Assembly: GCA_963281255.1 (NCBI GenBank)
Contig: OY725499.1
Coordinates: 620,001-684,000, forward strand
DNA: 64,000 nucleotides
Source: Aphrocallistes beatrix
Taxonomy: Eukaryota; Porifera; Hexactinellida; Sceptrulophora; Aphrocallistidae
Direction: 5' to 3'
Part shown: positions 44,340 to 54,962 of the stretch, in pieces
Layout: each line of letters begins with the position of its first letter
Position numbering within the stretch: the first letter of the stretch is position 1
The notes under the pieces: model-generated
Told to the model about the DNA's origin: nothing
Database searches by the model: none
The model's input: only the letters and a program-made list of their open reading frames with translations
Made by a program: the position numbers and the translations under genes

Positions 44340-44965
44340 GTTTGGTTTTTGGTTGGGAGGGTGGAACAAGTCCCAACCCAAACCCTCCATAAATCCACCC
44401 TGTTTCAGAAATTCAGTACCTATAGAACACTTGCCAACTGTCCCGGGTATTTCCTTGAGTGTCCCGCTTTTACATGAAATTCCCCGCGTTTTGTATTCTA
44501 TGTATGGTACGAATCTTCCTTTCCTCTCGTTTTACAATTCGATTCTTCCTCCGTCCAGGCGTTTAGGGATTTTTTGTTTAGAAAACAACCCAATTTGGTG
44601 TTTTATCAATGAATCCCTGGACGCTTATTTTTATTCATTTTTGGACAGTTTTATTTTTGATTATTTGTATTCTAAGCGAAATCCGTTGGTAAGTAAGAGA
44701 ATCATATGAAACACTAAGATAGAGTCTTTAGCGAGAGAGCTAATTTTTGAGATTTTTAAATAAACAAAATCGCAATATTCGTGAATAAACTGAATTTGAA
44801 AGTTCAGAGGAATAAATTAATACTAAAACTGTAAAGTTATTTCTTTACATTTAAGAACTATTCCTGCATTGAATCGAATTCCATCGAATATCTAATTCAA
44901 TTCATTTCCATTCAGTCAGTATTCAGTATGAGATATATTGTACTAGTGAGTTGTGATAGTTTTAT
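44340..44965 (+). repeat. Segment duplicated from 22.78-23.93 kb
   Basis: Collinear with the earlier copy except for loss of about 400 bp in the middle. The open frame here is not conserved. Confidence 0.7.
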
Positions 44966-45344
44966 TGGTTTTTATATCACTGCTTCCTTCAGTTCTTGAG
45001 CAACTCTGTCCATCCCTGTGAATTACCCTCCTCATTAGACACAGTGGACACAACTTAGTGATTTTATGTGTAAAATTGTCTGATGTGTATTCTAGCTATG
45101 GGATTCTAGTTATTCCTAGGAAAATAAGATTGAAAATATTAGATAGAATTAACCTTTTCTTAATTCGAGTGCCCATTAATCTTGATTTAACTTACCTTAT
45201 ACATAATAAGCTAATATATCTGTTTTGTTTCCTTTTCTCCGTCGCCTACATGCTAGTTGCTGTTCGCTAAAAATTAATCACAACACCAATTTAGAAATGA
45301 TTGTACTTTGATTTACAACGCATTGAATGTATAGAACGCAGTCG

Positions 45345-45480
45345 GAGACAGCCCTCAAGTGGTGGAGCTCATTGGCGGAGCAAGAGAGTGCAAGAGTGCT
45401 GTAGACTCAGTGGATAACGCTATTAAGCGCACTCTGCTTGCTCGTGCCTGAAGCAGAAGTTAGCGTTACTGGCTGCAGTA
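45345..45480 (+). pseudogene. Coiled-coil-like gene fragment, copy of 6.6-6.75 kb
   Basis: Same ALKWWSSLAEQESARVL stretch followed by a stop, as at 6595-6730. The frame is broken at the same place in both copies, so the damage predates their duplication. Confidence 0.45.
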
Positions 45481-45519
45481 TGCACAAAGACGCATTGATT
45501 AGTTCTGTACAGACACTTT

Positions 45520-45665
45520 AATTCTGTTTTTATAAATTGCTTCATTTCTTGACTACTTTTCGGTAAAATAATTAATCTTGAAAAAAGTGACTCAATAAGC
45601 ATTTTAATATTTAATCATTGAAAATGCGATATCTTATGTCAATGTAAGAAACTGATCACATAAAA
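45520..45665 (+). repeat. Partial copy of the 27.8 kb array-leading flank
   Basis: Matches 27815-27965 (TTCTGTTTTTATAAATT, CATTTTAATATTTAATCATTG) but is not followed by minisatellite. Confidence 0.6.
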
Positions 45666-46057
45666 AAGGCCATTCTTGTTCCCTTCTACTGACTTACATA
45701 TTTTAAAATATACATACCCTATTTCCACAATAATTTCTGAGAGTAAAAATCTAAACTGTTTATTAGCTGTCCAAATGTTCGCCGTGCCCTTCTAACCCAA
45801 AAGTGATCGTCTCCCCAACTTTCGTCACGAAGATCGTCACAGACCACATCCGAACAGAGGATTTTTATACTGGAAACAGCCACGGAAGTATTTAGCTCCT
45901 CAAAGTGCACACTCCTACACTAACGATATCTCTCAGACATTCTATCAGGACTATAGCAAGATGAACGCACGGACGAATTCGGATAGAGATGAGAATGAAA
46001 AGGTGCAAGTCAACCCGTGGCGGAGATCTAACAATACTGAGTGCGTTGTTTTCTTAG

Positions 46058-47602
46058 ACAGGCCGTTCAAAAGGCCTTAAGTCTGGTGTAACCGAGCTTG
46101 GGGGATTCCGCTTTTGGAACCCCAAAATCTCTATAGAAATAGAGGGAAGTCTTGCTTTGGGCAAGAAACTTAAACATGCCTATTCTGAACTTAAAACCCC
46201 CTAAATTCCCCTCCGAGGCTTTTGGGGGTGTCAAAATAGTCAAAAGGAGCAACAACTTGCAAAGCGGTATTTTACAAAATTAGTTATCAACCTCAAATCC
46301 TTTTCGGAAGTCACCGATTTTTCTTGTTGTCTTGATGCTCTTGGTATCAAGATAGCAAGAAAAATCGCTGAGTTATGGTTCAGAAAAGGATTTGTGGTCT
46401 CAGCTTTCATCTCAGAATCGAGATAGGATTTTTTGCGAGTTATGGTGTTTTGAAATTCAAATACCGCGGAAGATTAGGAGAACTTTAACTTTGAAACACC
46501 ATAACTCGCAAAAAAAGTCTCCTATCTCATTCAGCTTCAAGATAGCAAGAAAACTCGCTGAGTAATGCTTGCACAAAGGATTGGGGTTATAAATTTTGCA
46601 AAAGACCCTTTGCAAGTTGTTGTACCATGTATGATTTGACACAAGGATTTTTTGAAAATTTCAAATTCGACCCATTTTAGCCAAATGTTAACTTTAAATA
46701 TCTCGGAGTATAGCAAGCTATCTTCTCCATATTCAGAATTCATAATGTCGAACACCAATCGTAAAGTGAAATGAAAATAGTGAGGCGTTTGAGAATGAAT
46801 TGTAAATCTAGCAGTTAGACCTACATATTCTCTCAGATTTACAATTCATTCCCAAACGCCTCACTATTTTCATTACACATTACGTTGGTGTTCGACATTA
46901 TGAATTCTGAATATGGAGAAGATGGCTTGCTCTAATCCAGTGTTTCTTAACCTTTTTAGACTTCCGCACCCCTTCAGCTTTCGAAATCAAACCTCGCACC
47001 CCTTTTTAATATAAATAAGTAGGTAGCTTCATTACGCCTATTCAATAAAATGCATTGATTTACACATTATATGATTTGAGCCTGCCTAATTTCCGGGACG
47101 GGACGGGTTAAGATACCTAATTCCCGGGGCGGGTCCCGTCCCAGAAATTAGGCATGCCCATATGCTTTTGAAAAAGCACTTCCAAGAATACAATAAAATG
47201 TGCTAAAGCTAAACAATGCACTTCATTGAGTACGCAAAATGGAACAAATTTGTTATTACTTAGTAAATATTAATCAAGTGGCTATACTTTCTCGCACTCC
47301 CCAGAATCATCCCTCGCATCCCCAGGGGGTGCGTGCACCCTCGGCTGAGAACCACAGCTGTAATCCGAGATATTTAAGGTTAACATTTGGCTAAAATGGA
47401 TCGAATTTGAAATTTTAAAAAAATCCTTACAATATAAAATTGGAGTCAATTTTATGACTTCCCTCAAAGGTTTATAGGAGGTCCCTAAATTGCTAGTGAT
47501 TTAAGGATTGAAGGGTTCCTAAAACTTTTACGGCTTTTACGGTTAGTGGTCCCCAAACGCGGTTACACCGTACTAAAGCGGTCTGAAAATGGACAGTCCT
47601 GT
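46058..47602. mobile_element. Fold-back element interrupted by hAT MITE
   Basis: Outer ends are diverged inverted repeats (ACAGGCCGTTC...GTGTAACCG at left, CGGTTACACCG...GACAGTCCTGT at right). A near-perfect central palindrome covers 46660-46935 and continues after the inserted hAT element at 47366. The central arms meet near 46825 and include GTGAGGCGTTTGAGAATGAA and its inverse. A second hairpin lies at 46280-46560 (ATAGCAAGAAAAATCGCTGA). There is no coding region. Confidence 0.75.
46938..47357. mobile_element. hAT-like MITE nested in the fold-back element
   Basis: Starts CAGTGTTTCTTAACC and ends GGCTGAGAACCACAG, the familiar hAT-type end sequence. It is flanked by CTCTAATC and CTGTAATC, an 8-bp target duplication with one change. 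Removing it from the comparison restores the palindrome's pairing. Confidence 0.9.
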
Positions 47603-47753
47603 AAGGCTTGTCTCCATGCCTGTCTATTATTCTAAATTGTTCAAATGTCCTCTTATTTTAATTAAACCAGTACAGTAGGCAAACACTTCCTATCCACATG
47701 AATCTACCCTGTTGGCACATGATGCACTCATTTAATCGTATTTGTGTTGGTAG

Positions 47754-47996
47754 GTATTATAACGGCGCAGCATTGGTTCCTCTCAGACAATCCACAGCAC
47801 AACAAGGTCATGTGTCGAGATTGGAGCGTCCCGTATCTCTAGCATGCAGCAGTCGGACAGGAGCACGTGCTGCTGGTGTGGAGGAGAATAGAGAGTTGGA
47901 GAGAAAGTGTGCTTGGTCTTCTAACCTACTCGAGAAGGAGAATGTTCGGAATGAGTCGAGACAGATGAGAAGTAGACTCTGTACGGCCGGAGTCTG
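47754..47996 (+). CDS. Predicted internal exon, unknown protein (copy 2)
   Basis: Duplicate of 26112-26356 with the same acceptor (GTTGGTAG) and donor (GTTAGT). The frame stays open to the donor: PLRQSTAQQGHVSRLERPVS through SSNLLEKENVRNESRQMRSR. A 2-nt difference near the 3' end changes the last residues relative to copy 1. Mostly silent differences favour coding. The following intron of about 2.6 kb is filled by two fold-back elements. Confidence 0.5.
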
Positions 47997-48249
47997 GTTA
48001 GTCTGTTTATTCTAGCTCTTATGGAGAGATGTCTTATGCCATTGACGGTATATGCTGCACCCTTACTTACATACTTCCACACCCTCATACGCAATAAAAC
48101 AGTCCGAATTGCATTTTATGGTGTAGGTATGGACCTGCTTTTTTAAATCAAAATTTTGAGACATATTCTAAAGTTTCTAATATGTCTCAATATTTTGCAG
48201 TAAAAAAGCATACAACATTGTAGCGAAGGTTTAGAATCTAAACGGGAAA

Positions 48250-49845
48250 CCGGAATATGTCCTACCTCGTACGAAAATATCGGAAAATGTCCTACAAACA
48301 ATGTAGTAATATGTCCTACATATTTTCTGATGTAGCAATATGTCCTACATGGTTAAGGAGTGGTATAAATAGGAGGGTGTAATTATGTATGCTTTTGACA
48401 GTGGTTTGTTGTTAATGTGGACGGGTGTTTTTAGGGGATGTTTTTCTTTGGGATCGGGTGTCCGAAGCAGAATTTCAAATTCAGAATTATAAAAATAGAT
48501 TCCGTAGTATAAAATATACAAAATGTCATCGTTGATGCAAATCTTTATAAAAATTTATAAAAAGGGGACTAGTAAAAATTGGATTCACAACATCAATAGT
48601 CGTAAAAAGGAAACAACTCGTTATTATCGGTCATATTCTTATATCAGAAAATATGTAGGACCATAGCCTACTCTAATAATGCCTCACAGTAGACTGAAAA
48701 TCATGGACTAGGGATGAAGTAGTAGCCGGATGGCTTAATACACGATTAGCCTAAAATCGTTAACCATGTAGAATAGGCATTAAGAATGTATTACCAGCAT
48801 ATATAAACATGGTATCAAAGTACATATATCCGTTGTAAAAATTTCGATTAGTCATCACATCATTCCGCAACAGGTCATTCTAAGGACAATTTTAGCGATT
48901 TTCTAAGCTGTTTTAGCCCTATTTCTAAATGGTATTAAGGTGTGATTTTTGTGTAGAACCAAGATTAGTATAAGGTGATTTGAAAAATTTAGAACTTTTC
49001 AATGGAATGTTGTTACATTCCTGTGTTCCTATGGTAAAGCATTTTGATCAGTTTGGGCCATTTCATGCAAACTGTAGTAACTAGATCTTCAAATTTGATC
49101 GTGTTTGATAGGCAATGGACTACTTCCTATTAGGTGATAATACAACTTAAACTTCTAAATTCAACGAGTTTTGAGTTATGGGTTGATTTTATGAATGTGA
49201 CCAAAACACTAAATTGTCGCATAACTCTATAGTCTGTGAATTTAGAAGTTTAGATTGTATTAGTACCTAATAGGTTGTAGCCAATTGCCTATCAAATACG
49301 ATCAAATTTGAAGACTTAGTTCTTACAGTTTGCAGAATATGGCTCAAACTGATCAAAATGCTTTACCATAGCAACGTAGGAATGTAACAACATTCCATTG
49401 AAAAATTCTAAATTTTTCAAATCAACTCGTACTAATCTTAATTCTAAACAAAAATTGTACCATAATAATATTTAGAAGTAGGCTTAAAACAGCTTAGAAA
49501 ATTGCCAAAATTGTGCATAAAATGACCTGTTGCGCAATGATATGATGACTAATCGAAATTTTGACAACGGATATATGTACTTTGATGCCATGTTTATATA
49601 TGCTGGTAATACATTCTTAATGCCTATTCTGCATGGTTAACGATTTTAGGCTAATCGTGTATTAATCCATTCGGCTATTACCGCATCCTTGGTTATTTTA
49701 CTGTGAGGCATTATTAGAGTAGGCTATGGTAGGACATATTCCGGAATTGTTGTAGGATATATTCCTACATCAGAAAATATGTAGGACATATTTGGGAATT
49801 GGTGTAGAGTATATTCCGGTATTTTCGTAGGACCATAGCCTTCTG
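48250..49845. mobile_element. 1.6 kb fold-back element with very long inverted arms
   Basis: The arms of about 570 bp (roughly 48625-49190 and 49200-49790) are near-perfect reverse complements. Examples are ACGATTAGCCTAAAATCGTT with AACGATTTTAGGCTAATCGT, and GTTACATTCCTGTG with its diverged inverse. Outside them, both ends carry tandem ATATGTCCTACA units. No transposase is visible. It lies in the intron between the two unknown exons of unit 2 and is absent from unit 1. Confidence 0.85.
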
Positions 49846-50312
49846 TATTTAAGGCCTGCCTTCTAAATCTGAAAAATGGATCAGGGATGCGGTCGAAGAT
49901 GGTTGAACTAATACCTGATCTGCCTAAAATCGTTAACGACGCAAAATAGAACTTCGGGATCTATTACAGTGGACATCGGGGTTTTTTTGACACCCCATTT
50001 GCATGGAAAAATGTCAAAAAACCCCGATATTTACTGTACCTGAAACTCAAATTTTTGCACCAAAAACAGTAAAAAAAGCCGATAGTAAAAAACCCGATTT
50101 CGACTGTATTTGGGGCAAATATAACCTATTGCACAATCATATGATGACTAATCTAAATTTTGACAACTGATATGGTATTTTGACACCATATTTATATATG
50201 CTGGTAATAGACTCCGAAACTCTATTTTGAGTCGTTAACGATTACCGCATCCCTAGTCCATTTTTCTGATTTAGATGGCAGGCCTTATATACAGAGGGCT
50301 ATGGCATGGTAG
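49845..50312. mobile_element. Second, related fold-back element
   Basis: Left arm CTGTATTTAAGGCCTGCCTT pairs with AGATGGCAGGCCTTATATAC at right, and AAAATCGTTAACGAC with GTCGTTAACGATT. It shares ATGATGACTAATC and ATATATGCTGGTAATA with the larger element, so the two are kin. It hosts the MITE at 49967. Confidence 0.75.
49967..50106. mobile_element. TA-flanked MITE (CAGTGGACATCGGGGTTTTT)
   Basis: A 140-bp element with ends CAGTGGACATCGGGGTTTTT and AAAAACCCGATTTCGACTG, TA on both sides, and an inner copy of the end near 50015-50035 (AAAAAACCCCGATATTTACT). Confidence 0.85.
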
Positions 50313-50592
50313 TACATATTCCTGCTACTCATCCAAACCTTTATTGCAAAGGTGTATTATATTAAGACAAGTGCGCTTTCAAACTTACGTAGCACTGATA
50401 ACAAATGCTTCATGTCCACAGAGTCGCCCTACGAGCAGATTCAGGCAAGGTTTTAATTTCAAACTCGAACTTGGTCATTATTAACAAAATAGTTCGATGT
50501 ACATAAAACCTGTGTCCTTTACGGAATATTTTCAATTGTGAAATTCGTGTGTGAATCCTTCCATTGAGGAATGCATGTTTTATATAGTTCAG

Positions 50593-50919
50593 TCCATATC
50601 TCCTGGTATGCCTAAAGAGATATCAGACTTCACGAGTTGGCTACACACCAGTGAACCCACACAACGCGTCCAATTGCTCAACTACCTCCGCTCCCTCACC
50701 ACAGTTCTAGAAGAAAATGAACTGGAAACCTACCTCAATCCATCCAGTCTAGGAAAAGCCACTGACCGTACTACAACCACAAGAAAGCAACCCACTCTCT
50801 CCTATTTATCCCAAGCACGCATCAAGAGTCAGAGAAATGGCAGTAGGAAGGCGTCAGAATTCGCGGAATTGATTAACGGTGAAGCAATTGACGTACACAA
50901 GTTATTCCCACAACACTAA
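50593..50919 (+). CDS. Predicted terminal exon, unknown protein (copy 2)
   Basis: Duplicate of 27001-27327 after a TATAGTTCAG acceptor, with the same stop and the same VHKLFPQH terminus. Amino-acid differences from copy 1 are few (Ile for Leu near the start, Asp for Asn in ATDRTTTT, Leu for Ser in EFAELING), while silent differences are about twice as many. It lacks the hAT MITE that precedes copy 1. Function unknown. Confidence 0.6.
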   Translation, partial: SISPGMPKEISDFTSWLHTSEPTQRVQLLNYLRSLTTVLEENELETYLNPSSLGKATDRTTTTRKQPTLSYLSQARIKSQRNGSRKASEFAELINGEAIDVHKLFPQH

Positions 50920-51359
50920 TCAGGAGATGTTGTTTCTATCTATTTTAACAGAAAATGTATTTATTGAGCGAAATATCCGAAAGCGTATTTATTTCTATAT
51001 TTATGGAACTGAACTGATGCTCTTATTAAACCTAATTCAATATTCCCATCTCGCCATTTGTCTCGCATTAGTGATTACTATTAGTTAGGAGTAGTTAGTT
51101 TGAATCTGATTCTATGCTTGTCGTTACTTCAACTTTGTTTAGTGGTCGTTATTTCGAATTCCGAATGAATCCAATTGCCAATAGCTCATTATATCCAATA
51201 TTATCAGTAACGTCTCTAAAATGCTATATACTATATTGAATAGAATTTGATCAACAAAATATTAATTCGAATCTATTTTAAAATACATATATACTATTTA
51301 AAAACGCTATAATCTCAAATCTTATCCAATTTTTATCCAATTTGTTTTATCTCTAGAAA

Positions 51360-51655
51360 CTAATTCACTTTAAAAATCTTTAAAAAAGTGACTCCATAAG
51401 CATTTTAATATTTAATCATTGCTAATAAGATATCTTATGACAATGTAAGAAATTGAATCTTACTGTAGGCAGAGTAAAAGTATATAAGAGTTTGTATTTG
51501 AGGAGAATTTGAATAAGATCTCGCATCTAATCATTTTCATCTCATACAAACCTAATACAAGTGCAATTTACACGAATCAATTCGAGACTATCCATATCTC
51601 ATGTGAGTTGGTTTCATTAATATTAATTAAATGATAATTACTTGATACAAACAAG
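51360..51655 (+). repeat. Array-leading flank, unit-2 copy
   Basis: Collinear with 27880-28145 and leads directly into minisatellite. Confidence 0.75.
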
Positions 51656-51659
51656 TTGT

Positions 51660-53080
51660 ATTCTCGCAGGTATGTCCCACTAACACCATATAAGTCCCGT
51701 TTATACATTTTATTTCCCACTAGGACATTATAAGTAGCATAAAAGCTCATAAAAACAAATCACACCTTGCCAATGAAAAATTTTATATGTCCAAATGTCA
51801 TCTTATTTGTCACATAGAGTATCCAGTTCTACTTTAAATGTCCAAATTAATGCTCATATGGCACATTTGCGACAATTTAAATCCCCAAACAGCCTTAGAT
51901 GTCCCACAAACACCTTATATGTCTGAAAAACGCCTTATATGTCCCACAAATGCGTTTTATGTCCAACAAACCCTTTAAATGCCTCACAAATACCCTATAG
52001 GTTGCACAAACTCTTTATATAGTATACACGAAACGATTTATATGACTGTGAAACGCCTTGAGTGTCCAACAAACACATATGTCCGTGAAACGCCTTATAT
52101 GAGCGTGAAACGCCTTATATGTCCCACTATCACGTTAAATGTCTCACAAACGCTGTATATGCCCGTAAAACGCCTGAAATGTCACACAAACGCGTTTTGC
52201 AACCCACAAACGCCTTTATATAATCGTGAAACCCCATAAATGACCCACAAACACCCTATAGGTTGCACAAACTCTTTATATATAGATGAAACGATTTATA
52301 TGACTGTGAAACGTCTTAAGTGTCCAACAAACACCTTATATGTCCCGCAAACGCTTTAAATGACAGTGGAACGCCATAATTTCCCACAGACACGTTATAT
52401 GCCCCACAAACCCATTATATGTCCTACAAATGCCGTATATGTCCATGAAACGCCTTATATGTTCCACAAACTCCTTATATGTCGCATAAACACCATATAT
52501 GTCCCACAAACGCTTTATATGTCCCACGAATGCCATATATGTCCAACAAACGCCTTATATGACTGTGAAAAGCCTTATATGTCACACAAACGCATTATAT
52601 GTACCATAAGCACCATATATTTCCAACTAGCAAATTATATAACCCATTAGCACCTTATATGGTCTACAAACATATTATATGTCCAACTATCATCTTATTG
52701 GTCCCCCTATGACTGTATGTGATCAAGTACGACTTCATATGTCCAACTAAATGTTCCTATGACCCATTTACACCTTTTATGACTCACAAACGCATTATAT
52801 GTCCCACAAACACCTTATATATATCCCACTAGAACCTTATCTGCCCTCCTAGATCCTTATTTGACCCAGTAATACCTTATATAGCCCACTTATATGTCAC
52901 ACTAGCATCTTATACAACTCAGTACCACCTGATATGTCTAACTAGCCTATTAAAAATCCAACTAGGACCTTATATGTCCCACAAAAATATTATAGCTGTA
53001 CAATAACCTTTATTACCCTCCAGGCATCTACATAATATATCCAATTAGCACCAGATATAAACATATACAACTCAAATATT
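51660..53080 (+). repeat. Minisatellite region, degenerate 20-bp units
   Basis: Units such as TATGTCCCACAAACGCCTTA, with CGTGAAACGCC variants not seen in unit 1. Open frames on both strands are satellite artefacts. Confidence 0.9.
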
Positions 53081-53089
53081 AAAAAACAT

Positions 53090-53331
53090 GGTAGACCTCA
53101 TTTAATCGTAAACAATTTGGAGTACTGCCATAGATATTTTTGAAAACAAATTTGTAAAAATATTTCTACTCACAGTATAAATCTTTGAGATTTCTACTCG
53201 AGATGAAATTAGTAAAGCCAAATTCGCACTCGATCCAATATTATCATTAACACATCCAATCTATTGAATACTATTGAATTGAATTTGATCACTGAAAAAT
53301 TAATTAGAATCTTTTTGAATATACAATTTGC
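53090..53331 (+). repeat. Array-trailing flank, unit-2 copy
   Basis: Collinear with 29490-29736. Confidence 0.75.
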
Positions 53332-53333
53332 TA

Positions 53334-53680
53334 CGTTAGAACCTTTATGAGTGGGATCTCTATGATAGGGAATCCTATATGTGTGTGGAGCAAATTTGGA
53401 TCATTTTTATTCGTTTCCATGCAAATGAACCACTATAAATGGGGAAATGGGGAATGAGTATATGCGTCGAATTATTTAACAATAATTTGATGCAAATAGC
53501 CAGAAAATGAACGAATTGGAAGTATTAATGAACTGAAAAGAACTGAAATTACTATTTTGGATTTATTTAGGCCATCTTGGCTTAATTTCTTGTGATTAAG
53601 GTACCAAATCTTATGTGGGTATTGGAAGAGTTTGTATATTTTCGGCGTCTTGAGTTCCCACACTTATGGAGGTTCTACTG
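53334..53680. mobile_element. TA-flanked MITE (CGTTAGAACCTTTATG family)
   Basis: A 347-bp element with ends CGTTAGAACCTTTATGAGTG and CACTTATGGAGGTTCTACTG and TA on both sides. It occupies the same site as the truncated copy at 29737. Confidence 0.85.
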
Positions 53681-53834
53681 TATTTAATAACGCTACAATC
53701 TCAAAATTTTCACACCCCTTTGCCACTACTCCCTTCCATTTATTACAACCCAACCTCCCGTTTAATTGAAACACAAGAATCGACAAGAATATAGTAAATC
53801 TAATAATAAAGTACGTGGGTATCTAACAATAATA

Positions 53835-54000
53835 TTATATTATACAGTAAAACTGGAATAAGACGTAGCCTCCAGGAAACGGAGAAAAGTATGTGCTAAA
53901 CGAATTGATATTACACAGGAATCGATATATTAAATGAATTTTGTACATAGTACGTACTGACCGAGTTCTAGAGTAAATGAAATTTTTGGTGATATAATTA
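53835..54000. repeat. Short segment repeated at 54.73-54.85 kb
   Basis: GTACGTACTGACCGAGTTCT, then AGAGTAAATGA and GTGATATAATT, occur at 53950-54030 and again at 54750-54840. They bracket the last minisatellite block, so that block sits inside a local direct duplication. Confidence 0.65.
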
Positions 54001-54029
54001 GGTTGTAGCAACCTATTTTTGGCAAGACG

Positions 54030-54572
54030 CGAAAATAGTTTATACATTTTATATCCCACTAGAACATTATAAGTAGCATAAAAGCTTATAAAAACAATAT
54101 ACACCTTGTATATCTCACAAACACCTTATATGTCCAAATGGCATCTTATTTGTCACCCTAGGACCTAAAGTATCCAGAACTATTTTAAATGTCCAAATGA
54201 ATGCACATATGGCACATTTGCGACGATTTAGATCCCCAAAACGTCTTAGATGTCCCACAAACACCTTATAGGTTGCACAAACTCTTTATATATATACGTG
54301 AAACGATTTATATGTCCGTGAAACGCCTTATATGCCCCGCAAACACGTTATATGTCCCACTATCACGTTATATGTCCTACAAACGCCGTATATGCCCGTA
54401 AAACGCCTGAAATGTCACACAAACGCCTTATATGTCACACAAACACGTTATATGTCTCAGGAACGCCTTATATGTCCCACAAACGCCATACATATCCAAC
54501 AAACGCCTTATATGACCGTGAAAAGCCTTTTATGTCCCACAAACGCATTACATGTACCGCAAGCACCATGTA
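54030..54572 (+). repeat. Minisatellite, block nearest NLR3
   Basis: Degenerate 20-mers ending about 390 bp before the NLR3 ATG, interrupted at the end by a MITE. Confidence 0.85.
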
Positions 54573-54574
54573 TA

Positions 54575-54729
54575 CAGGACATTTTGGCCCGATTAAGCGG
54601 AGAACCCTATTAACCGAAACGAATCTTGTATTAACTTCTATGTGTGAGAGCTATTCCGGTCTTGCCAAAAGTGACCCAATTAAGCGGTTGACCCGATTAA
54701 ACAGTGACCCTATTAAGCGGAGTCGACTG
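54575..54729. mobile_element. TA-flanked MITE (CGACTCCGCTTA family)
   Basis: A 155-bp element, left end CAGGACATTTTGGCCCGATT, right end TATTAAGCGGAGTCGACTG, TA on both sides. It is inverted relative to the 8830 copy. Confidence 0.85.
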
Positions 54730-54939
54730 TATTAAATGAATTTTGATTCAGAGAAATGAGTACGTACTGACCGAGTTCTAGAGTAAATGAGATTGTTGGT
54801 GATATAATTGGGTTGTAGTAACCCATTTTTGGCTAGCCGTGAAAATAGTTTCCACTCGAATTTCAAAATTTGTAATTCAATTTTAATAATTATTCCTAGT
54901 TTATACTCAGTTTTCGTCTGAACTTGATTATTGATGAGT

Positions 54940-54962
54940 TTATTTATATTTAGATTTTGGAA
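54940..54962 (+). promoter_or_regulatory. Predicted 3' splice site and 9-nt leader before NLR3 ATG
   Basis: GTTTATTTATATTTAG ends at 54953 and the ATG follows 9 nt later, close to the 11-nt spacing of the other copies. Confidence 0.5.
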
